DNA from: Peribacillus glennii
GTDB lineage: Bacteria > Bacillota > Bacilli > Bacillales > DSM-1321
Reading direction: 5' to 3'
NCBI RefSeq assembly: GCF_003429105.1
Contig: NZ_QVTD01000003.1
Location: 1,504,616-1,568,615, forward strand
Length of the DNA: 64,000 nucleotides
Shown: one piece after another, positions 38,913-48,769 of the stretch
Position numbering within the stretch: the first letter of the stretch is position 1
How the letters are laid out: the number at the start of each line of letters is the position of its first letter
Notes under the pieces: generated by a model
The model's database searches: none
Told to the model about the DNA's origin: nothing
What the model saw: only the letters and a program-made list of their open reading frames with translations
Made by a program: the position numbers and the translations under genes

Positions 38913-39888
38913 ACTTTACCCTGGTTAATTCCTTTTCTAACGAGTATTCCCCAATTTGTTTGAATTTCAAATATCTTTGGTTGATCAGCTCTTCCCCGTT
39001 TAGAGAAAGAAGCTCATCCAAAGAATTCTTCAGGACAGAGCGTATGGTATCTGCCTGATTTTGGATATTATGGTGTGCACCGCCTTTTTCCTCCGGTATG
39101 ACCTCGTCAATAATTCCAAGCCCCTGCAGATCGGGTGCGGTTATTTTCATCGTTTCGGCAGCCCGTTTCGCCTGGGTGGAGTCCTTCCATAAGAGAGCAG
39201 CAGCTCCTTCCGGGGAAATCACGGAATAGGTGGAATTCTCGAGCATGTGAATCCTGTCTCCGACTCCGAGAGCAAGGGCGCCACCGCTGCCGCCTTCTCC
39301 AATGACAATGCAAATGATGGGAACTCTCAGCCCTGCCATTTCAAAAAGGTTTTTCGCAATGGCTTCACTTTGTCCCCGCTCTTCGGCTGCTTTGCCAGGA
39401 TAGGCTCCTTTAGTATCAATGAAACAAATGACCGGCCGATGGAATTTCTCAGCCTGCTTCATTAACCTCAATGCCTTTCTATATCCTTCAGGATGCGGCA
39501 TACCAAAATTCCGGAGTAAATTTTCTTTTGTGTCCTTGCCCCTTTGATGTCCAATAACCGTTACCGGATAGCCTTCAAACTTCGCTATGCCGCCGACGAT
39601 TGCCTTATCATCTCCGTAATGCCTGTCACCGTGCAGTTCCAGGAAATCAGTAAACAGATGGGGGATATAGTCGAGGGTGGTCGGCCGGGCCGGATGCCTG
39701 GCCACCTGTACCCGGTCCCAAGGCTTCATGTTTTCATATATATCCGTCTCTAGCTTTTCAAGCCTTTTTTCCAGCTTTTCTATTTCAGCAGACAGATCAA
39801 CTTCCGCATCTTTTGTTATTTCCCTTAATTCATGAATTTTTTTCCGAAGCTCTGTAATCGGACGTTCGAATTCCAACTCGCCTATCAT
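38911..39888 (-). CDS. accA: Acetyl-CoA carboxylase carboxyltransferase alpha subunit
   Basis: 325 residues from [17 protein letters not shown], the ATG overlapping the accD stop (ATGA) and seven bases after GGTGGTG; this length equals the B. subtilis protein. With AccD it transfers the carboxyl group from biotin to acetyl-CoA, giving malonyl-CoA for fatty acids. [21 protein letters not shown] and [22 protein letters not shown] are the crotonase-fold signatures forming the biotin/CoA sites. Confidence 0.97.
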   Translation of the reverse strand: MIGELEFERPITELRKKIHELREITKDAEVDLSAEIEKLEKRLEKLETDIYENMKPWDRVQVARHPARPTTLDYIPHLFTDFLELHGDRHYGDDKAIVGGIAKFEGYPVTVIGHQRGKDTKENLLRNFGMPHPEGYRKALRLMKQAEKFHRPVICFIDTKGAYPGKAAEERGQSEAIAKNLFEMAGLRVPIICIVIGEGGSGGALALGVGDRIHMLENSTYSVISPEGAAALLWKDSTQAKRAAETMKITAPDLQGLGIIDEVIPEEKGGAHHNIQNQADTIRSVLKNSLDELLSLNGEELINQRYLKFKQIGEYSLEKELTRVK

Positions 39889-40751
39889 ACCCATTCACCA
39901 CCCGGAACATGGATTTCCAGAATATTGTTCAGTTTATCCTTCATTTCCAACCTGGAAATCACGGCATCGAGCTGGCCATGTTTCAACAAGAACTCCGCTG
40001 TCTGGAAATCTTCCGGAAGCTCTTCCCTGATTGTTTGTTCTATGATCCTTCTGCCGGCGAAACCGATTAAAGCCCCCGGTTCGGCTAAATTTATATCTCC
40101 TAATGAGGCAAAGCTGGCTGAAACACCGCCTGTAGTCGGATGTGTCATGATAGAGATGATCAGTCCGCCTTCATCACTGAACATTTTCAGTGCGGCGCTT
40201 GTCTTAGCCATTTGCATGAGGCTGAGTACGCCCTCCTGCATCCTTGCCCCTCCGGAAGCAGTAAATATCAGGAAGGGAATCCGTAATTCCCTTGCCTTTT
40301 CGATAGCCCGGGTTATTTTCTCACCCACGACCGATCCCATGCTTCCCATCCGGAAGCGGGAATCCATGACTGCCACCGCTACCTGACTATCACCGATTTT
40401 ACCGACTCCCGTCACGACGGCTTCATTAAGTCCTGAATGCTCACGGTCTTTTTCAATTTTCTCCATATAATCAGGAAAATCAAGGGGATTGGCTGATAGG
40501 AGCCCTGCATCCATTTCCGTAAAGCTCTCCGGTTCGAACAGGCTTTCTATTCTTTCATAAGCAGTCATCGTAAAGTGATGGCCGCAATGAAGGCATACTT
40601 TGAAATTTTTGACCAATTCTTTTGTATACATGATTTTCTTGCAGTTTGGGCATTTAGACATGATTCCTTCGGGAACATCCTGCTTATCCCGTTCGGAAGG
40701 AATCGTAGCGTATTTCTTCTTTTTCGATTTTGTAAATAGCTCTTTAAGCAA
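39885..40751 (-). CDS. accD: Acetyl-CoA carboxylase carboxyltransferase beta subunit
   Basis: 288 residues from a TTG start ([19 protein letters not shown]) after AAAGGGAGG; the upstream ATG has no ribosome site and would put this Shine-Dalgarno inside the gene. An N-terminal four-Cys zinc ribbon (CPNCKKIM ... CLHCGHHF) precedes the crotonase fold with [20 protein letters not shown] and [20 protein letters not shown]. Partner of AccA, with which it is translationally coupled. Confidence 0.96.
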   Translation of the reverse strand: MLKELFTKSKKKKYATIPSERDKQDVPEGIMSKCPNCKKIMYTKELVKNFKVCLHCGHHFTMTAYERIESLFEPESFTEMDAGLLSANPLDFPDYMEKIEKDREHSGLNEAVVTGVGKIGDSQVAVAVMDSRFRMGSMGSVVGEKITRAIEKARELRIPFLIFTASGGARMQEGVLSLMQMAKTSAALKMFSDEGGLIISIMTHPTTGGVSASFASLGDINLAEPGALIGFAGRRIIEQTIREELPEDFQTAEFLLKHGQLDAVISRLEMKDKLNNILEIHVPGGEWV

Positions 40752-40843
40752 GATGAAACCTCCCTTTGCCATTAATTCTCACTGGCATTAAACGCTTGTC
40801 CTTAACTTTATCAGCTAGCTTGTAAAAATTCTGTAAAAACATG

Positions 40844-41473
40844 TCAGGTGTCCGTCGACAGTTTTCTGATGCTATGGTAGTAAATGGAACGGGCTTTATT
40901 TTCATTCCGCTCCTTCAAAGCCTGAATCAAATTTATGTAACCTTCGAGTGGAATTGCTTGCGCAGGAGCATATGAGGCTTTTGCATAGCTGTTGATGATA
41001 CGCCATATTCTTTCCAATAGCTTGTTTCGGTTCAATTCCGCAATTTTTTGAAAGAATGATTCATCATCGAATCCGCTTTGCGCCGCCCACTTCAACAGGA
41101 TATCCAGATCGGCCTCGGAACAATATGCGATAATTGTTCTTATGCAATCCATTTCAATCAAGTATTTTGTTTCCAATAAGTTGCTTTGGATTTGCGGGTT
41201 TTGCAGGAAAAAGGCTCCCAACAACTCCACCAGCCTATGCTCCTGAAAATCCTTTATGAAGGTCCCTTCTCCTCTGCGCGTTTCAATAAGCCCAAGAAGC
41301 TCTAGCGCCCGCAAAGCCTCACGGACTGAGGAACGCCCCACATTCAGACGTTCCGCCAGCTCCCTTTCCGAGGGAATTCTATCGCCGGGCAAAAGCCCGT
41401 CCGCTTCTATCATATTCCTTAGCTTTTCTACAATATCCAAATATATTTTCGAAGATGGATTGGAATGGATCAT
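40844..41473 (-). CDS. GntR-family (FadR/FCD-type) transcriptional regulator
   Basis: About 209 residues from MIHSNPSSKIYLDIVEKLR, starting seven bases after the malic enzyme stop; a longer start overlapping that gene is possible. An N-terminal winged helix (IEADGLLPGDRIPSERELAERL, then VGRSSVREALRALELLGLIE and RRGEGTFI) is the classical GntR motif. An all-helical FCD-like domain follows (~75-205) but is short and lacks obvious metal-binding His residues. Located between malic enzyme and accDA, it may control one of these; the ligand is unknown. Confidence 0.85.
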   Translation of the reverse strand: MIHSNPSSKIYLDIVEKLRNMIEADGLLPGDRIPSERELAERLNVGRSSVREALRALELLGLIETRRGEGTFIKDFQEHRLVELLGAFFLQNPQIQSNLLETKYLIEMDCIRTIIAYCSEADLDILLKWAAQSGFDDESFFQKIAELNRNKLLERIWRIINSYAKASYAPAQAIPLEGYINLIQALKERNENKARSIYYHSIRKLSTDT

Positions 41474-41480
41474 TTCCGCA

Positions 41481-42719
41481 TCACTCGCTTTTTCCAATAA
41501 TCGCAAGCTTTCTGGTTTTCTCCTTTACGTCTTCAGGGTCGGCTTTGAGCCTTGCAACCCCCGTTTCCATGGCTGCTTTGGCAACTGCCGCCGCAACTGC
41601 AGGAGCAACTCTCTCATCGAATGGAGCAGGAATCACATAGTCGGCATGAAGTTCTTCTACCGTTATCAATCCCGCAATCGCATCCACTGCCGCCACTTTC
41701 ATTTTTTCATTGATATGGGTCGCCCGTACATCTAGGGCACCCCGGAAGATTCCCGGGAATGCAAGTACATTGTTTACCTGGTTAGGGAAGTCCGACCTTC
41801 CTGTTCCGACAACTATCGCCCCGGCAGCTTTTGCATCATCCGGCATGATTTCCGGATCGGGATTCGCCATTGCAAATATAATCGGATCTGCATTCATCGA
41901 TGCCACCATTTCCTTCGTTAATGCTCCGGCAACGGAAACACCTATAAACACATCCGCTCCCTTTATGACTTCTTGAAGGCTTCCTTCGAGCCTGTGGCGG
42001 TTTGTAATCTTGGCTATTTGGTCTTTGACTTCATTCATGCCAAAGGTACGCCCTTCATAGACCGCCCCCTTGGAATCGCACATGATGATATCCCGTACCC
42101 CATAGCTGTATAGTAATTTTATGATTGCGATTCCGGCTGCTCCTGCGCCGCTTGCAACCACTTTTATTTCCGGCATTGATTTGCCCGTTATCCTAAGCGC
42201 GTTAACAAGGCCGGCAACCGTCACGATCGCTGTGCCATGCTGATCATCATGGAAAACGGGAATGTCCATTTCCTTTTTAAGCCTGTCTTCGATGATGAAG
42301 CAGTTCGGGGCGGCAATATCCTCAAGGTTCACTCCGCCGAATGTCGGTTCCAGCATCTTAACGGTATCTACAATTTTATCCACATCAGTCGTTTTTAGAC
42401 ATATCGGAAAAGCATCGACACCAGCAAAGCTTTTGAACAGTACCGCTTTCCCCTCCATCACCGGCATGGCAGCTTCAGGCCCGATATTGCCAAGGCCAAG
42501 CACAGCCGTCCCGTCAGAAACAACCGCTACGGTATTGCCTTTCATAGTATAGTCATATACCGATTCTGGTTTGTCATAGATTTCTTTGCATGGCTCTGCC
42601 ACCCCAGGTGAGTAGGCCAGGCTTAAATCTTCGGCATTCCTTACAGGAACCTTTGATACAGTTTCAAGCTTCCCTTTATTTGTTTTGTGCATGTGCAAGG
42701 CTTCTTCTCGTAATGACAA
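41481..42719 (-). CDS. ytsJ: Malic enzyme (YtsJ/MaeB-type, NADP-preferring)
   Basis: 412 residues from TTG (MSLREEALHMHKTNKGKLE), eight bases after CGAGGAG; it matches the YtsJ start and length. It decarboxylates malate to pyruvate, giving NADPH. Catalytic Tyr and Lys lie in LSLAYSPGVAEPCKEIYDKP and EGKAVLFKSFAGVDAFPI; FHDDQHGTAIVTVAGLVNAL is the metal site; VVASGAGAAGIAIIKLLYSYG is the NAD(P) Rossmann loop. There is no C-terminal phosphotransacetylase domain. It probably supplies NADPH to the adjacent lipid-synthesis genes. Confidence 0.93.
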   Translation of the reverse strand: MSLREEALHMHKTNKGKLETVSKVPVRNAEDLSLAYSPGVAEPCKEIYDKPESVYDYTMKGNTVAVVSDGTAVLGLGNIGPEAAMPVMEGKAVLFKSFAGVDAFPICLKTTDVDKIVDTVKMLEPTFGGVNLEDIAAPNCFIIEDRLKKEMDIPVFHDDQHGTAIVTVAGLVNALRITGKSMPEIKVVASGAGAAGIAIIKLLYSYGVRDIIMCDSKGAVYEGRTFGMNEVKDQIAKITNRHRLEGSLQEVIKGADVFIGVSVAGALTKEMVASMNADPIIFAMANPDPEIMPDDAKAAGAIVVGTGRSDFPNQVNNVLAFPGIFRGALDVRATHINEKMKVAAVDAIAGLITVEELHADYVIPAPFDERVAPAVAAAVAKAAMETGVARLKADPEDVKEKTRKLAIIGKSE

Positions 42720-42836
42720 TGTGTTCACTCCTCGGGTTATTCAAAAGGAAGATGGGTTGTAAAATCCAGTCGCAAAAAGTGGTCTGACCACGATGCCTTT
42801 CTTTAAATATAACATAACTGAACAATTTGTGAATCA

Positions 42837-45800
42837 TTAATCTTGTTTTAATACGACGTTCCCATCTCCTGCGATTGCCTTTAATTTCGTTAAAAGTTCC
42901 GCGGTCGGCGTTACCCAGTCCCCTAAAGACAATTGTACATACCTGTCTTCCCTTTCGTAATAAAGCATGACTTTCGTTGTTCCTTTATATTTGAATAATG
43001 CTTGTTTGAGTCGTTTTAAATTGGAGGCAGTCTGTTTATCCTTTTCGATTTTTATAAACAGTCGTGAACTTTTTTCTTCCATCATATCTTTTAACTCTTC
43101 GAGGGAGTAAATTTCCTGGATAATGAATTGCTTTTTGCTGTCCCGTTCCTCTATCGTCCCGCTTAACATGGCAATATTACCGTTAACCAGCATCGGCATG
43201 TGGTTTTTATATACAGTCGGAAAAGCTACTGCATCAAGGTCGCCGGTTTCATCACTTACCGTCAGGAAGGCCATTGCTTCTCCCTTTTTTGTACGTATGC
43301 TTTTGACAGAGGAAATATACACCCCCAATAATGCCTTATTTTCTGTTTTTAATATCGCATTGTCTATCGAAACTGCTCCGAAATGACGGAAGATCTTCCT
43401 GTATGACGCAACCGGATGATTCGATAAATAAAGGCCCAGTACACTTTTTTCAAAATACAGTTTATCCTCCATCCGGATTGGTTCGACATCCACATATTTG
43501 GGCTTTAACGACAACTCATCGGATCCAAACAAGTCGAACCCTCCGTCTTCGGGTTTAACAAGTTCTGCATGGCTTAACGCGACATCAAGGCTTGCGAGCA
43601 GGGTTGCCCGGTCTTCCCCGAATTCATCAAAGGCACCTGAATGGATGAGTGCCTCAAGGATGTTTCTTCCTGCGGCTTTGCTTGCAACCCGGAGGCAAAA
43701 ATCGAATAAATCCTTGAATTTCTTTTGCCTTCTTGCCTGGAATATTTCTTTAAGCGCCGCACCGCCGATCCCTTTAAGCGCCGCCAGGCTAAACCGTATC
43801 CCTTCCTTTTCTGCCTGGAACGGGTATCCGCTTTTATTGATCGAAGGAGGCAGGACAGGAATCCCCTTGTTCTTTGCTTCGCCCACATACTGGGCAATTT
43901 TATCTTCGTTGCCGATCACCGATGTCAGCAAAGAAGCCATGAAAAATCCTGGGAAATGCGCCTTCAAGAAAGCCAGCTGGTAGGCTATAAAGCTATACGC
44001 TACTGCGTGGCTGCGGTTAAAACCATAATTGGCGAACCGGACGATGCTGTCATAAACTTCATTGGCAATATCCGGTGAATACCCCTGTTTTTTCGCCCCG
44101 TTTACAAAATGCGCTCTCTCCCTGTCTAGGACGTCTTTCTTTTTCTTGGAAACTGCACGCCTGAGCAAATCCGCTTCGCCCAGCGTAAAACCGGCCATTT
44201 TGGAGGCTATTTGCATGATTTGCTCCTGGTAGACGATTACCCCGTAAGTATCCTCCAAAATAGGCTGTAAGTCCGGATGCAAATAATCGATTGATTTCAG
44301 TCCATGCTTCCGTTCAATAAACAAGGGGATATTCTCCATCGGTCCCGGGCGATACAGGGCGTTCACCGCAACGATATCTTCAAAGCGTGTAGGGGCAAGC
44401 TTCATGATTACCTTCCTGATTCCCTCCGACTCAAGCTGGAATACGCCTGTCGTATCCCCTTTACTTAGAAGCCGGAACGTTTTCGCGTCATCCATTGGGA
44501 TGTCTTCTATATGCACTTTTTGTCCTGTTCCTTTTTGGATGTTTGATACTATATTATCTATCAGTGTCAAATTCCGGAGACCCAGAAAATCCATTTTCAA
44601 AAGCCCCAGCTCTTCAAGAAGATCCATTGGAAATTGAGTAAGATGAATGCCTTCATGTCCCTGTTGGATTGCGATAATTTCCGTAAGCGGCAAGTCGCTG
44701 ATCACCACCCCTGCTGCATGTGTGGAAGTATGGCGGGGAAGCCCTTCAAGTTTTAATGCCGTTTCAAAGAGTGACTGGTTAAAATTACTCTCATTCACGA
44801 AATCCCTTAACGCGTTCGATTCTTTAAAAGCCCCCTTAAGGGTAGTTCCCAATCGCGATGGGATCATTCTGGACAGTCTTTCCTGTTCCTTTGCATTCAA
44901 ACCGTATGCGCGGCCGGTATCGCGTATCGCCGCTTTAGCAGCAAAAGTACCGAACGTAATGATCTGGGCTACGTGCAGCTCACCGTACTTCGAGGCAACG
45001 TACGAAATGACTTCCTCCCTCCGATTGTCGGGGAAATCAATATCGATATCCGGCATGCTAATGCGATCAGGATTGAGAAACCTTTCAAACAAGAGCTTAT
45101 GTTTAATTGGGTCGACATCGGTGATCTCCAAAACATAGGCCACCATGGAACCTGCGGCCGACCCTCGTCCCGGTCCGGTCAGGATGTGATTTTTCCGCGC
45201 ATACTTCATAAAATCCCAGACGATGAGGAAATAGTCGCTGAAATTCATTTTTTTAATTACTGACAATTCATATTGCAACCGTTCATAATGTCCAGTCTGC
45301 GGATTCCTGTATCTCTTTTGAAGCCCGTCGAGGCAAACTTCCTTCAGAAGCTCATCGGCTGCCATGCCCCCTTCTACAGGGTACTTGGGCAGCAATGAGC
45401 GGTTAAACGTAATGTTCACATCACACTCGCCGGAAATTTTCAGCGTGTTTTCCAATAAATCAGGCAAATCGAGGAATTGTTCGGCGATTTCTTTTCCTGT
45501 TTTCAGGTAATTTTCTCCCCCGAGAGGCTCGATTCGGTTTTGATCTGATAATTTCTCGCCGTTTTTCACAGCTTCAAGCACTTCCTTAGCCAGTGCATCC
45601 TCCTTATTTAAGTAAAAAACGGGATTGGTAGCGGCCATCGGTATGCCTGTTTCTTGTGAAAGACGTTTCAAGAGGGCTTCCATGTCTTCTTCGGGAGCCG
45701 GCATGCGCTGCATTGATAGATAGAAAGATTCCCTTCCAAAAATGCTTTGGTATAATTTCGCCGTCTCTTTTGCCTGCTCGAATTCCCCTAATCTTAGAAA

Positions 45801-46193
45801 GGTCTCAATCCTGCCAGGAGCCCCTGGTGAAATGGATATCAGACCTTTTGAATAGGCACCAAGCCATTTAAGCGGGATTCCGGCAGCCGATTTCGTTTTT
45901 ATGGCACTGGTGATTTTCAACAGATTTTGATAGCCCTCATTATTCCTGGCCAATAAAATGAGCGGATATGGCTCTTCTTGCCCGTCCAGGACATCAGCCA
46001 GCAATCCGATAATTGGTTTTATGCCCTGCTTTTGGCATTCTTTATAAAAATAAATGGAACCATACATGACATTCCTGTCGGTTAAAGCAAGTGCCGGAAA
46101 CCCCTTGGCCTTGGCCTGTGACACTAACTCGTCTATTTTGACGGTGCTTGACAGCAAGCTGTACGCACTTTGTATATGGAGATGGATAAACAC
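42837..46193 (-). CDS. dnaE: DNA polymerase III subunit alpha DnaE
   Basis: 1118 residues. In Bacillus this error-prone DnaE extends RNA primers before handing over to PolC. Domains: PHP (1-~210, FIHLHIQSAYSLLSSTVKID); palm and fingers (~250-830) with catalytic acidic residues in MPDIDIDFPDNRREEVISY and LTGPGRGSAAGSMVAYVL; tandem HhH (~800-860); and an OB-fold (~960-1060, LLGVYISSVKSIRTKKGEAM). No proofreading domain, as expected. It stands alone, divergent from ytrHI. Confidence 0.97.
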   Translation of the reverse strand: MFIHLHIQSAYSLLSSTVKIDELVSQAKAKGFPALALTDRNVMYGSIYFYKECQKQGIKPIIGLLADVLDGQEEPYPLILLARNNEGYQNLLKITSAIKTKSAAGIPLKWLGAYSKGLISISPGAPGRIETFLRLGEFEQAKETAKLYQSIFGRESFYLSMQRMPAPEEDMEALLKRLSQETGIPMAATNPVFYLNKEDALAKEVLEAVKNGEKLSDQNRIEPLGGENYLKTGKEIAEQFLDLPDLLENTLKISGECDVNITFNRSLLPKYPVEGGMAADELLKEVCLDGLQKRYRNPQTGHYERLQYELSVIKKMNFSDYFLIVWDFMKYARKNHILTGPGRGSAAGSMVAYVLEITDVDPIKHKLLFERFLNPDRISMPDIDIDFPDNRREEVISYVASKYGELHVAQIITFGTFAAKAAIRDTGRAYGLNAKEQERLSRMIPSRLGTTLKGAFKESNALRDFVNESNFNQSLFETALKLEGLPRHTSTHAAGVVISDLPLTEIIAIQQGHEGIHLTQFPMDLLEELGLLKMDFLGLRNLTLIDNIVSNIQKGTGQKVHIEDIPMDDAKTFRLLSKGDTTGVFQLESEGIRKVIMKLAPTRFEDIVAVNALYRPGPMENIPLFIERKHGLKSIDYLHPDLQPILEDTYGVIVYQEQIMQIASKMAGFTLGEADLLRRAVSKKKKDVLDRERAHFVNGAKKQGYSPDIANEVYDSIVRFANYGFNRSHAVAYSFIAYQLAFLKAHFPGFFMASLLTSVIGNEDKIAQYVGEAKNKGIPVLPPSINKSGYPFQAEKEGIRFSLAALKGIGGAALKEIFQARRQKKFKDLFDFCLRVASKAAGRNILEALIHSGAFDEFGEDRATLLASLDVALSHAELVKPEDGGFDLFGSDELSLKPKYVDVEPIRMEDKLYFEKSVLGLYLSNHPVASYRKIFRHFGAVSIDNAILKTENKALLGVYISSVKSIRTKKGEAMAFLTVSDETGDLDAVAFPTVYKNHMPMLVNGNIAMLSGTIEERDSKKQFIIQEIYSLEELKDMMEEKSSRLFIKIEKDKQTASNLKRLKQALFKYKGTTKVMLYYEREDRYVQLSLGDWVTPTAELLTKLKAIAGDGNVVLKQD

Positions 46194-46296
46194 ATTTTTC
46201 GCCCACCTTTACCAGGCTTTCTTTCTTTACATTATAGAACCTAATCGCAAAAAAAGAAAATATGTTCTCATTTTGGCATTTTTCCGTTAAAGGAAA

Positions 46297-46326
46297 TTCA
46301 TATATGCCAAAGTTTGTCCATATATA
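46297..46326 (+). promoter_or_regulatory. Candidate sigma-E promoter for ytrHI
   Basis: TTCATAT (46297-46303), 15 bases, then CATATATA (46319-46326) resembles the sigma-E pattern (MATATT / CATACAHT), 43 bases before the ytrH start. ytrHI is mother-cell expressed in B. subtilis. Confidence 0.4.
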
Positions 46327-46368
46327 TAAACATAAGTCTAATATTTTTAAAACAAGAGGATGGTCAGG

Positions 46369-46704
46369 ATGAACGAAGCTTTTTTTCCTGCTTTTATTAA
46401 CAGCTATTTCACATCGCTGGGTTTGTTGCTCGGCGGTTCTTTAATGGGAGGGCTTGCGGCGTTTTTTACCGGGCAGGCGCCGCTTACAGCGATTTTCAGG
46501 CTATCGGATTCATTGAGGATCTGGGCGATCATTGCGGCAATCGGCGGTACATTCGATACCGTCTATTCTTTCGAACGCGGGCTTTTTAATGGGGAAACAA
46601 AGGATATCATAAAGCAATTTCTGCTGATCCTCTCCGCGATGGGCGGTGCCCAAACAGGAGCACAGCTGATAAACTGGCTGACACAGGATTATATTTCGCC
46701 ATGA
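46369..46704 (+). CDS. ytrH: Sporulation membrane protein YtrH
   Basis: 111 residues from MNEAFFPAFINSYFTSLG, ten bases after AAGAGG. Hydrophobic segments at ~14-38, ~55-72 and ~85-105. The Gly-rich first segment (LLLGGSLMGGLAAFFTG) and the C-terminal SAMGGAQTGAQLINWLTQDY are characteristic of YtrH. Sigma-E-controlled in B. subtilis and needed for efficient sporulation. Its stop overlaps the start of ytrI (ATGA). Confidence 0.9.
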   Translation: MNEAFFPAFINSYFTSLGLLLGGSLMGGLAAFFTGQAPLTAIFRLSDSLRIWAIIAAIGGTFDTVYSFERGLFNGETKDIIKQFLLILSAMGGAQTGAQLINWLTQDYISP

Positions 46705-47201
46705 GGGTTCCGCAATATCATCATGTCCGTGCCTGGCTGCGTTTTTTTTCCGGTGTGATTATCGGAGCGGTTATAAGCTGGATGGTTTTCTTATTCATGT
46801 ATGGTGTGCTGCAGGAAAAACAGATTCAAAAGATCAACTACCAGCAGAAGATCATTAAAAATCTAAGTGATAAAAATGATATTTGGGAAGAGGACTATGA
46901 AAAGCTGAATGAAGAAACGGAAAAGAAACTGAAGATCCAAGACCTTCAAATCACTATTTTAAATGGGGACACCTATCATTTGGACCATTTAAGCATAGCG
47001 GAAGCAGAGGATGCCATCCGGGCTGACTTAGCTTCTCTGATTGCCAAAGACGTAGAAACCATCTATAACGGAAGGTCTCTGTTAAAAAAATCCATTGAAA
47101 ATAAAATCCTCGACATTAATAAAAGGCGTTACAGATTGGATGTGGCCGAAATATTTTTCTATACAAACATGAAAATAGAAGTCCGCCTTGTACGCCTGTA
47201 A
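46701..47201 (+). CDS. ytrI: Sporulation membrane protein YtrI
   Basis: 166 residues. One N-terminal membrane segment (~14-36, FFSGVIIGAVISWMVFLFMY) is followed by a coiled-coil stretch (~37-75, QKIIKNLSDKNDIWEEDYEKL) and a folded tail (~80-166). The gene is coupled to ytrH by a 4-bp overlap. Like YtrH, it is a sporulation protein in bacilli; a joint membrane complex is inferred. Confidence 0.9.
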   Translation: MRVPQYHHVRAWLRFFSGVIIGAVISWMVFLFMYGVLQEKQIQKINYQQKIIKNLSDKNDIWEEDYEKLNEETEKKLKIQDLQITILNGDTYHLDHLSIAEAEDAIRADLASLIAKDVETIYNGRSLLKKSIENKILDINKRRYRLDVAEIFFYTNMKIEVRLVRL

Positions 47202-47230
47202 AGAAATAAAATTACAAGCATTGTTTAATC

Positions 47231-47326
47231 TGACTTAAGGGGCCAGACTCCACAACTCGGGTATCTAGATATTAATGCAAAGTCCAAATCCAGAAGGTTC
47301 TATGGTGTCAAACCCCTTATAGGTCA
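47231..47326. repeat. Imperfect long-arm inverted repeat between ytrI and nrnA
   Basis: The plus-strand arm TGACTTAAGGGGCCAGAC (47231-47248) and the reverse complement of GTCAAACCCCTTATAGGTCA (47307-47326) agree at most positions, enclosing ~58 bases. It sits between convergent genes. It could be a terminator, a small non-autonomous element or a decayed repeat. Confidence 0.5.
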
Positions 47327-47340
47327 GCCTCATTATGCCC

Positions 47341-48276
47341 TTATTTGCCGCACAGTTCCTGTAAGTCTTTCATTATTTCATCTGCTTTGTCCCACGAATA
47401 AATGGATGCACCGGCAGCCATTGGATGGCCCCCTCCATTATACTTTTTCGCGATTCCATTAATGACCGGGCCCTTCGAACGGAGGCGTACCCGTATTTCG
47501 TTGTCCTCTTCAATAAAAAACACCCACGCCTTGACCCCTTTTACGGATCCCAGCGTACTGACCAGCAGTGACGCTTCTGAAACCGTAGTGTTAAATTCCT
47601 GTAACAGTGCCTTTGTGATAACCATTTTGGCCGTGCCATTTTTCAGGATTTCAAACTTTTGCAGCACATATCCGTTCAAGCGGACGAGATTTTCACTGAC
47701 GTCATACATATCATTGAACAGTTCCGGCCGGGAGAAATCATAGTGGATCAATTCACCGGCATAGCTGAACGTTTTTTCCGTCGTGCTGGCATACAAAAAC
47801 CGCCCAGTATCCCCGACAATCCCGGCAAATAATAGCCTGGCCGCTTCATCGCTTAATTTCAAGCCCTTATCTTTTCCAAAGAGGTAAAATTCATATATCA
47901 TTTCGCTCACAGAACTTGCATCCTCTTCGACCCAAATCATGTCACCGTATCGATCTTCATTTGGGTGGTGGTCAATCTTGATGAGCTTATCGCCAAGGTT
48001 GTAGCGCTGATCGCATATGCGGGCTTGGTTGGCGGTATCACATACAATTACAAGGGCACCTTTATAGGTTTCATCTGAAACCGTGTCAAGCCTTTTCAAA
48101 TAGTTCAGGGATTCTTCCTCTTTTCCGACGAGGTAAATATTTTTTTCGGGAAAAGATGTTCTCAGGATTTCGCCGAGGCCGCACTGGGATCCGTATGCAT
48201 CGGGATCGGGGCGGACGTGGCGGTGGATAATGATTGTTTCGTATCGCTTTATTTCTTGTAAAATTTCTGCTTTCAT
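47341..48276 (-). CDS. nrnA: Bifunctional oligoribonuclease / pAp phosphatase NrnA
   Basis: 311 residues from MKAEILQEIKRYETIII after AAGGAGA. The DHH-DHHA1 phosphoesterase degrades 2-5-nt RNA and turns pAp into AMP. DHH motifs are HRHVRPDPDAYGS, VIVCDTANQARICD and IKIDHHPNEDRYGD; DHHA1 ends in YNGGGHPMAAGASIYS. All metal ligands are present. In B. subtilis the counterpart is ytqI/nrnA, near ytrI and ytpI as here. Confidence 0.95.
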   Translation of the reverse strand: MKAEILQEIKRYETIIIHRHVRPDPDAYGSQCGLGEILRTSFPEKNIYLVGKEEESLNYLKRLDTVSDETYKGALVIVCDTANQARICDQRYNLGDKLIKIDHHPNEDRYGDMIWVEEDASSVSEMIYEFYLFGKDKGLKLSDEAARLLFAGIVGDTGRFLYASTTEKTFSYAGELIHYDFSRPELFNDMYDVSENLVRLNGYVLQKFEILKNGTAKMVITKALLQEFNTTVSEASLLVSTLGSVKGVKAWVFFIEEDNEIRVRLRSKGPVINGIAKKYNGGGHPMAAGASIYSWDKADEIMKDLQELCGK

Positions 48277-48423
48277 CAATTTATCTCCTTCACATGCCAA
48301 TCTTATAAATCTATTTAAGCAAAAAAAGAAAAGAATGGGAAGGATTGTCTTCTTAATGGTAGCATTCTTCCCGGATTCCCGTTAAAATGGTATGGAATGA
48401 TTGCAAACTGGAGGCTGGACATC

Positions 48424-48732
48424 ATGCTCATATTTGCTGCATTAATCGTCATTTCCTTTACCTTTTATATTTTTTATAAAGTCAGGTTTTATCGGACTCA
48501 CCTTCCGATGGAGAAAAAATGGCTATCCGCTAAATCACAGGTTGCCCTCGGTTTATTTGTAGCCCTTTTTGGGGTGAACCAGCTTTTTCTTTACCAAACG
48601 ACAATGACATATGTAGTTACCGCAATTTTCACCCTGGTCGGAGGTCTAAGCATTTTCGGCGGCTTTAAAGCTTATAAGTTTTATCTTCCCCTCGCCATAG
48701 AAGAAGCGGAACATACTGCGAAAAGTTCTTAA
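48424..48732 (+). CDS. ytpI: YtpI-like membrane protein
   Basis: 102 residues from MLIFAALIVISFTFYIFYK, nine bases after CTGGAGG. Three hydrophobic segments (~1-18, ~38-55 and ~62-82) are separated by short basic loops, with LYQTTMTYVVTAIFTLVGGLSIFGGFKAYK typical of YtpI. Function is unknown. Divergent from nrnA, as in B. subtilis. Confidence 0.88.
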   Translation: MLIFAALIVISFTFYIFYKVRFYRTHLPMEKKWLSAKSQVALGLFVALFGVNQLFLYQTTMTYVVTAIFTLVGGLSIFGGFKAYKFYLPLAIEEAEHTAKSS

Positions 48733-48769
48733 TAAAAACTCTGTTAAGCATCGTTGACGATAATTCACC

